This document shows, one piece after another, positions 15,006 through 17,340 of a stretch of 17,340 nt of DNA. This DNA comes from JARICQ01 sp964428475 (GTDB taxonomy: Bacteria > Bacillota > Clostridia > Tissierellales > Tissierellaceae). The notes under the pieces were generated by a model. That model worked only from the letters and a program-made list of their open reading frames with translations. It searched no databases and had not been told where the DNA came from. The position numbers and the translations under genes were made by a program. The DNA lies in assembly GCA_964428475.1 (NCBI GenBank), contig CAYRYO010000035.1, positions 1 to 17,340 on the forward strand. The letters are read 5' to 3'. The number at the start of each line of letters is the position of its first letter. The stretch's first letter is position 1.

Positions 15006-15032
15006 AGTCTCCTTTCCAGCCTCTCTGGACTG
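15006..15032 (-). promoter_or_regulatory. PyrR-type RNA binding hairpin overlapping the uraA ribosome binding site
   Basis: On the minus strand CAGTCCAGAGAGGCTGG matches the consensus PyrR binding loop (AGTCC, GAGAGG, CT). CCAG/CTGG form the upper stem around AGAGG, and AGT/ACT can form a lower stem, placing AAAGGAG (including the Shine-Dalgarno at 15009-15014) in the 3' bulge. No terminator/antiterminator pair is visible, so PyrR with UMP or UTP would be expected to block translation rather than transcription. Confidence 0.8.
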
Positions 15033-15042
15033 ATTTAAAGTT

Positions 15043-15084
15043 TTTATGACTTAGCTAATGAACCTAGCGAGTAAATGGATTTGT
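15043..15084 (+). repeat. Repeat related to the ileS leader segment
   Basis: TTTATGACTTA, TAGCGAGT and AGTAAATGGATTTG occur in one run here on the plus strand, antisense to the uraA leader. They match parts of the minus-strand segment at 10630-10721. The copy looks like that segment with its middle deleted between the two GAGCATAGC-like repeats. Confidence 0.45.
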
Positions 15085-15128
15085 CTTGCTAACCTGCAAA
15101 AATTCACTCTAAGTATTTTTTTTTTGTA

Positions 15129-15157
15129 AGTATAGCATTATTTTTAGCGATATGCAA
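15129..15157 (-). promoter_or_regulatory. Sigma-A promoter of uraA
   Basis: TTGCAT (15152-15157), a 17-bp spacer and TATACT (15129-15134) on the minus strand give a start near 15122 and a leader of about 120 nt. A run of ten A on the minus strand lies at the expected start. Confidence 0.75.
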
Positions 15158-15196
15158 GTTTTTTTGTGCCTCTTTCAAATGCTAACTGGCTTATAA

Positions 15197-16066
15197 TTAA
15201 AGTCTTCTATATGCATCCTTGTCCTCTAATCCTGATAGTTGGAGTCCCTCATCTATTTGGTTTAATATTATCCCCTTATCCCTGAATAAAGTCCCTCTAA
15301 GAGCGACATAATTGGAAGCGTGATTGCTTCTAAACACGCAATTATCCACTTCAATATCTTCTACCATCTTTCTTGTTTCAAGTAGCACTTCTTTGGGAGA
15401 TAATAGTTCGAATTTTCCACTCTGCACATCTCCATATAATTCTGTACCAGGTTCAACTATCAAGGTCAAAAGCCCTATATAATCTGGATTTATTTCATTT
15501 ATTATCCTTGCAGATTCTACTGCATGTTCCTCTGAACTCCCTTTTCCGCCTATACCTGATATAAGTGTAATAGAGAGCTTTACTCCAGAATCTACTATCC
15601 TTTTCCCTGCCAATACCATTTCACTTCTTGTAACGCCTTTATTTATCTTCTCTAAAATATCTTCTGAACCTGATTCTACTCCAAGATATACTATTCCAAG
15701 ACCCAGGTCTTTTAGTCTGCTTAAATCCTCTTGGGACTTTGATAGTATTGCCCTAGGGGAGCCATATATTCCCACCCTCTTGCATTCAGGAAAGTTTTCC
15801 CTTATAAATAAGAGAATCTTTTCAAGTTCTATGTTTTTTATAGCGAGTGCATCACCATCTGCAATGAAAATCCTATCTACCCTCTTATAACTCGCCCTTC
15901 CAGCCCTTAAATCCTCTATTATTTCATATGTTGGTCTTACTCTAAATTTTTTATCCTTGTACATAGAACAAAATGTACATCCATTGTGGGTGCATCCTAT
16001 GGTAGCTTGAACTATTAAACTATAGGCCTCACTTGGAGGTCTATAGAGTGAACCTTCATATCTCAT
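15197..16066 (-). CDS. Radical SAM protein of unknown substrate
   Basis: A 289-aa cytosolic radical SAM enzyme. The cluster motif is CTHNGCTFCSMY (C25, C30, C33), that is CX4CX2C rather than the common CX3CX2C; this spacing belongs to a defined family of clostridial and archaeal radical SAM proteins. The following blocks FIADGDALAI, VGIYGSPRAI, LGLGIVYLGVESGSEDILE and LISGIGGKG are the SAM-barrel strands. No extra iron-sulfur or B12 domain is seen. The substrate is not known for the family. The start is ATG 16066 with AAGGAG 8 nt upstream; a TTG one codon earlier is less well spaced. The ribosome binding site overlaps the stop codon of the upstream lipoprotein gene, with only 12 nt between the genes, so the two are probably translationally coupled. 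Confidence 0.9.
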   Translation of the reverse strand: MRYEGSLYRPPSEAYSLIVQATIGCTHNGCTFCSMYKDKKFRVRPTYEIIEDLRAGRASYKRVDRIFIADGDALAIKNIELEKILLFIRENFPECKRVGIYGSPRAILSKSQEDLSRLKDLGLGIVYLGVESGSEDILEKINKGVTRSEMVLAGKRIVDSGVKLSITLISGIGGKGSSEEHAVESARIINEINPDYIGLLTLIVEPGTELYGDVQSGKFELLSPKEVLLETRKMVEDIEVDNCVFRSNHASNYVALRGTLFRDKGIILNQIDEGLQLSGLEDKDAYRRL

Positions 16067-16078
16067 CAAATCATCTCC

Positions 16079-17272
16079 TTAAAGGTCTTCATACCCATCT
16101 TCTGTATATTTATTTCCTGCATTCCAAAATATCCACTGGTCAATGCCTGCATCATATGTTGCTCTTTTTTGCTCCCTAAGCTGATGTGGTCCATAGGAAA
16201 CATAATTAGAACCGTATTGCCTCTTTAGCCATGGTGCAGAAAAATCCTGTATCCAAGGCCTTAGTATTGCCTTGGTCTCATCTGTGTCTATATTATCTAT
16301 TCTCTCCTGTGCTGTCTTCATGCTAGTATTTACTATAGTATATGGGTCTGCATCAGGATAGTTTACCCCATATGTTCCAAGAGCGTAATGGGAAGGATAT
16401 ACCATAGGGCATATAATATCTACTGCCAATGCCAATGTTTCTAAATGTTGTCCAAGTTGCATATCATCATTGACTGTAGTTACCAGTCCAAAGGCATCTG
16501 CCGATACATATACTCCAAGAGGTGCCAGCCTTTCCCTGGCATAGCTTAAAAATCCAGCTATTGCGTCTTCCATGGCTTCTTCTCCTGCTTGGCCGTAATC
16601 TATTAAGGATCTCTTTCCATCTGTTGGAAATCTCACATAGTCAAATTGAATTTCCTTAAATCCCTTTAGTGCTGCTTCTTCTGCTATTTGGATAGGATAT
16701 TCCCATGCATCTCTATTGTAGGGATTTAGCCATGCATCACCCTTATTGTCTCTCCATATAGACCCATCGTGCATTTTTACTGCAAGATCGGGTCTTTGGG
16801 ATGCAGCTGTTCTATCCTTAAATGTAACTATTCTAGCTATGGGATAGATATCATTTTCACCAAGCGTTGCCATAGTAGCCACAAAGTCCTTGTCCTTGAT
16901 GGTCTTATCTGCCCTTATTTCAACTGCCATTGGAACTAGGGATTTATATGTAAGCTCCCCATAATCGTCTTTTACATCTATTACTGCAGCATTTATCTCC
17001 TTGCTATTTATAAAATCTATTAATTCATCAAACCTGGTCTTCCATCCTGTGGTATTTCCAGTCATATAAATTGCCTTTACATCTATCATCTCACGATATG
17101 ACCTCCAATTGCTAACTGGTTGATCTAAAAAGTCAACTTCTGTAACCACCTTGGAAGGCTCTATCTTTTCACCCTTATTAATCATTGCAGGAACATCTAA
17201 TTTGCTACATGCTGATAACATTAAACTACTAGCTAAAAATGTAGCTAGTATTGCAAGCTTTTTCTTCTTCAT
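16079..17272 (-). CDS. Putative glycoside hydrolase lipoprotein (DUF4015)
   Basis: A 397-aa exported lipoprotein. MKKKKLAILATFLASSLMLSAC is absent here as one string but visible in pieces: a lysine-rich start, a hydrophobic core, and the lipobox LSAC with Cys22. The mature part matches the DUF4015 putative glycoside hydrolase barrel: VKAIYMTGNT, NAAVIDVKDDYGELTY, DIYPIARIVTFKD, WLNPYNRDAWEY, EIQFDYVRFPTDG and CPMVYPSHY, with acidic residues at the strand ends as expected for a retaining TIM-barrel enzyme. The substrate is unknown; a cell-wall or surface polysaccharide is plausible. The start is ATG 17272 behind AGGAGG (6-nt spacing); an ATG seven codons earlier codes through this site and would push charged residues before the signal. 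It is first in an operon with the radical SAM gene and has a promoter within 40 nt upstream. Confidence 0.9.
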   Translation of the reverse strand: MKKKKLAILATFLASSLMLSACSKLDVPAMINKGEKIEPSKVVTEVDFLDQPVSNWRSYREMIDVKAIYMTGNTTGWKTRFDELIDFINSKEINAAVIDVKDDYGELTYKSLVPMAVEIRADKTIKDKDFVATMATLGENDIYPIARIVTFKDRTAASQRPDLAVKMHDGSIWRDNKGDAWLNPYNRDAWEYPIQIAEEAALKGFKEIQFDYVRFPTDGKRSLIDYGQAGEEAMEDAIAGFLSYARERLAPLGVYVSADAFGLVTTVNDDMQLGQHLETLALAVDIICPMVYPSHYALGTYGVNYPDADPYTIVNTSMKTAQERIDNIDTDETKAILRPWIQDFSAPWLKRQYGSNYVSYGPHQLREQKRATYDAGIDQWIFWNAGNKYTEDGYEDL

Positions 17273-17310
17273 CTGTCTCCTCCTTTTTGTCATTTAACTT
17301 TGACTATTAT

Positions 17311-17339
17311 ATTATATAGTAATTATGTGTTTAATACAA
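17311..17339 (-). promoter_or_regulatory. Sigma-A promoter of the DUF4015 operon
   Basis: TTGTAT (17334-17339) and a consensus TATAAT (17311-17316) on the minus strand are separated by 17 nt, about 39 nt before the ATG at 17272. The -35 lies at the edge of the window. Confidence 0.55.
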
Positions 17340-17340
17340 G

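Overview
The window looks like chromosomal DNA from a low-G+C, Gram-positive anaerobe of the Clostridia, perhaps Tissierellales-like; that rank is inferred from gene content and style, not from a marker search. The supports are A+T-rich intergenic DNA, strong AGGAGG-type ribosome binding sites with several TTG or GTG starts, a T-box leader on ileS, a PyrR-type RNA site on a uracil permease, and a DegV family protein. It is a draft sequence: exactly 100 N (7004-7103) mark a gap inside one gene. All genes but one lie on the minus strand, so transcription mostly runs right to left. I see no tRNA, rRNA, insertion sequence, prophage or CRISPR array.

From the right end: a lipoprotein of the DUF4015 putative glycoside hydrolase family (16079-17272) is followed 12 nt later by a radical SAM protein (15197-16066), an apparent operon. 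Next comes the uracil permease uraA with its own promoter and a PyrR-like hairpin over its Shine-Dalgarno sequence, ending in a terminator at 13689-13721. Then a two-gene operon encodes a BaiN/HI0933-type flavoprotein and a Rossmann plus SAF-domain dehydrogenase. A sigma-A promoter and a T-box leader with an AUC specifier drive ileS, which encodes the long IleS2-type isoleucyl-tRNA synthetase with the rearranged GXHH signature linked to high mupirocin resistance.

Left of the ileS terminator is a secreted L,D-transpeptidase whose N-terminal linker contains a 9-residue repeat that broke the assembly. Then come a zinc-ribbon membrane protein and the only plus-strand gene, an EamA/DMT transporter, which meet tail to tail with a 14-bp overlap. 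The left part holds a DegV protein, a DUF5698/DUF2179 membrane protein behind an unexplained leader of about 220 nt, a SagB-like nitroreductase with a strong terminator, and a histidine phosphatase. A ribosome binding site at the extreme left edge suggests that another minus-strand gene starts just outside.

Most of this is housekeeping or common accessory content, and no obvious new multi-gene system is visible. The points most worth a second look are the repeat-bounded assembly gap, the GXHH IleRS under T-box control, the PyrR site placed to act on translation, the long DUF5698 leader, the strong hairpins inside the EamA gene, and a repeat shared by the ileS and uraA leaders.
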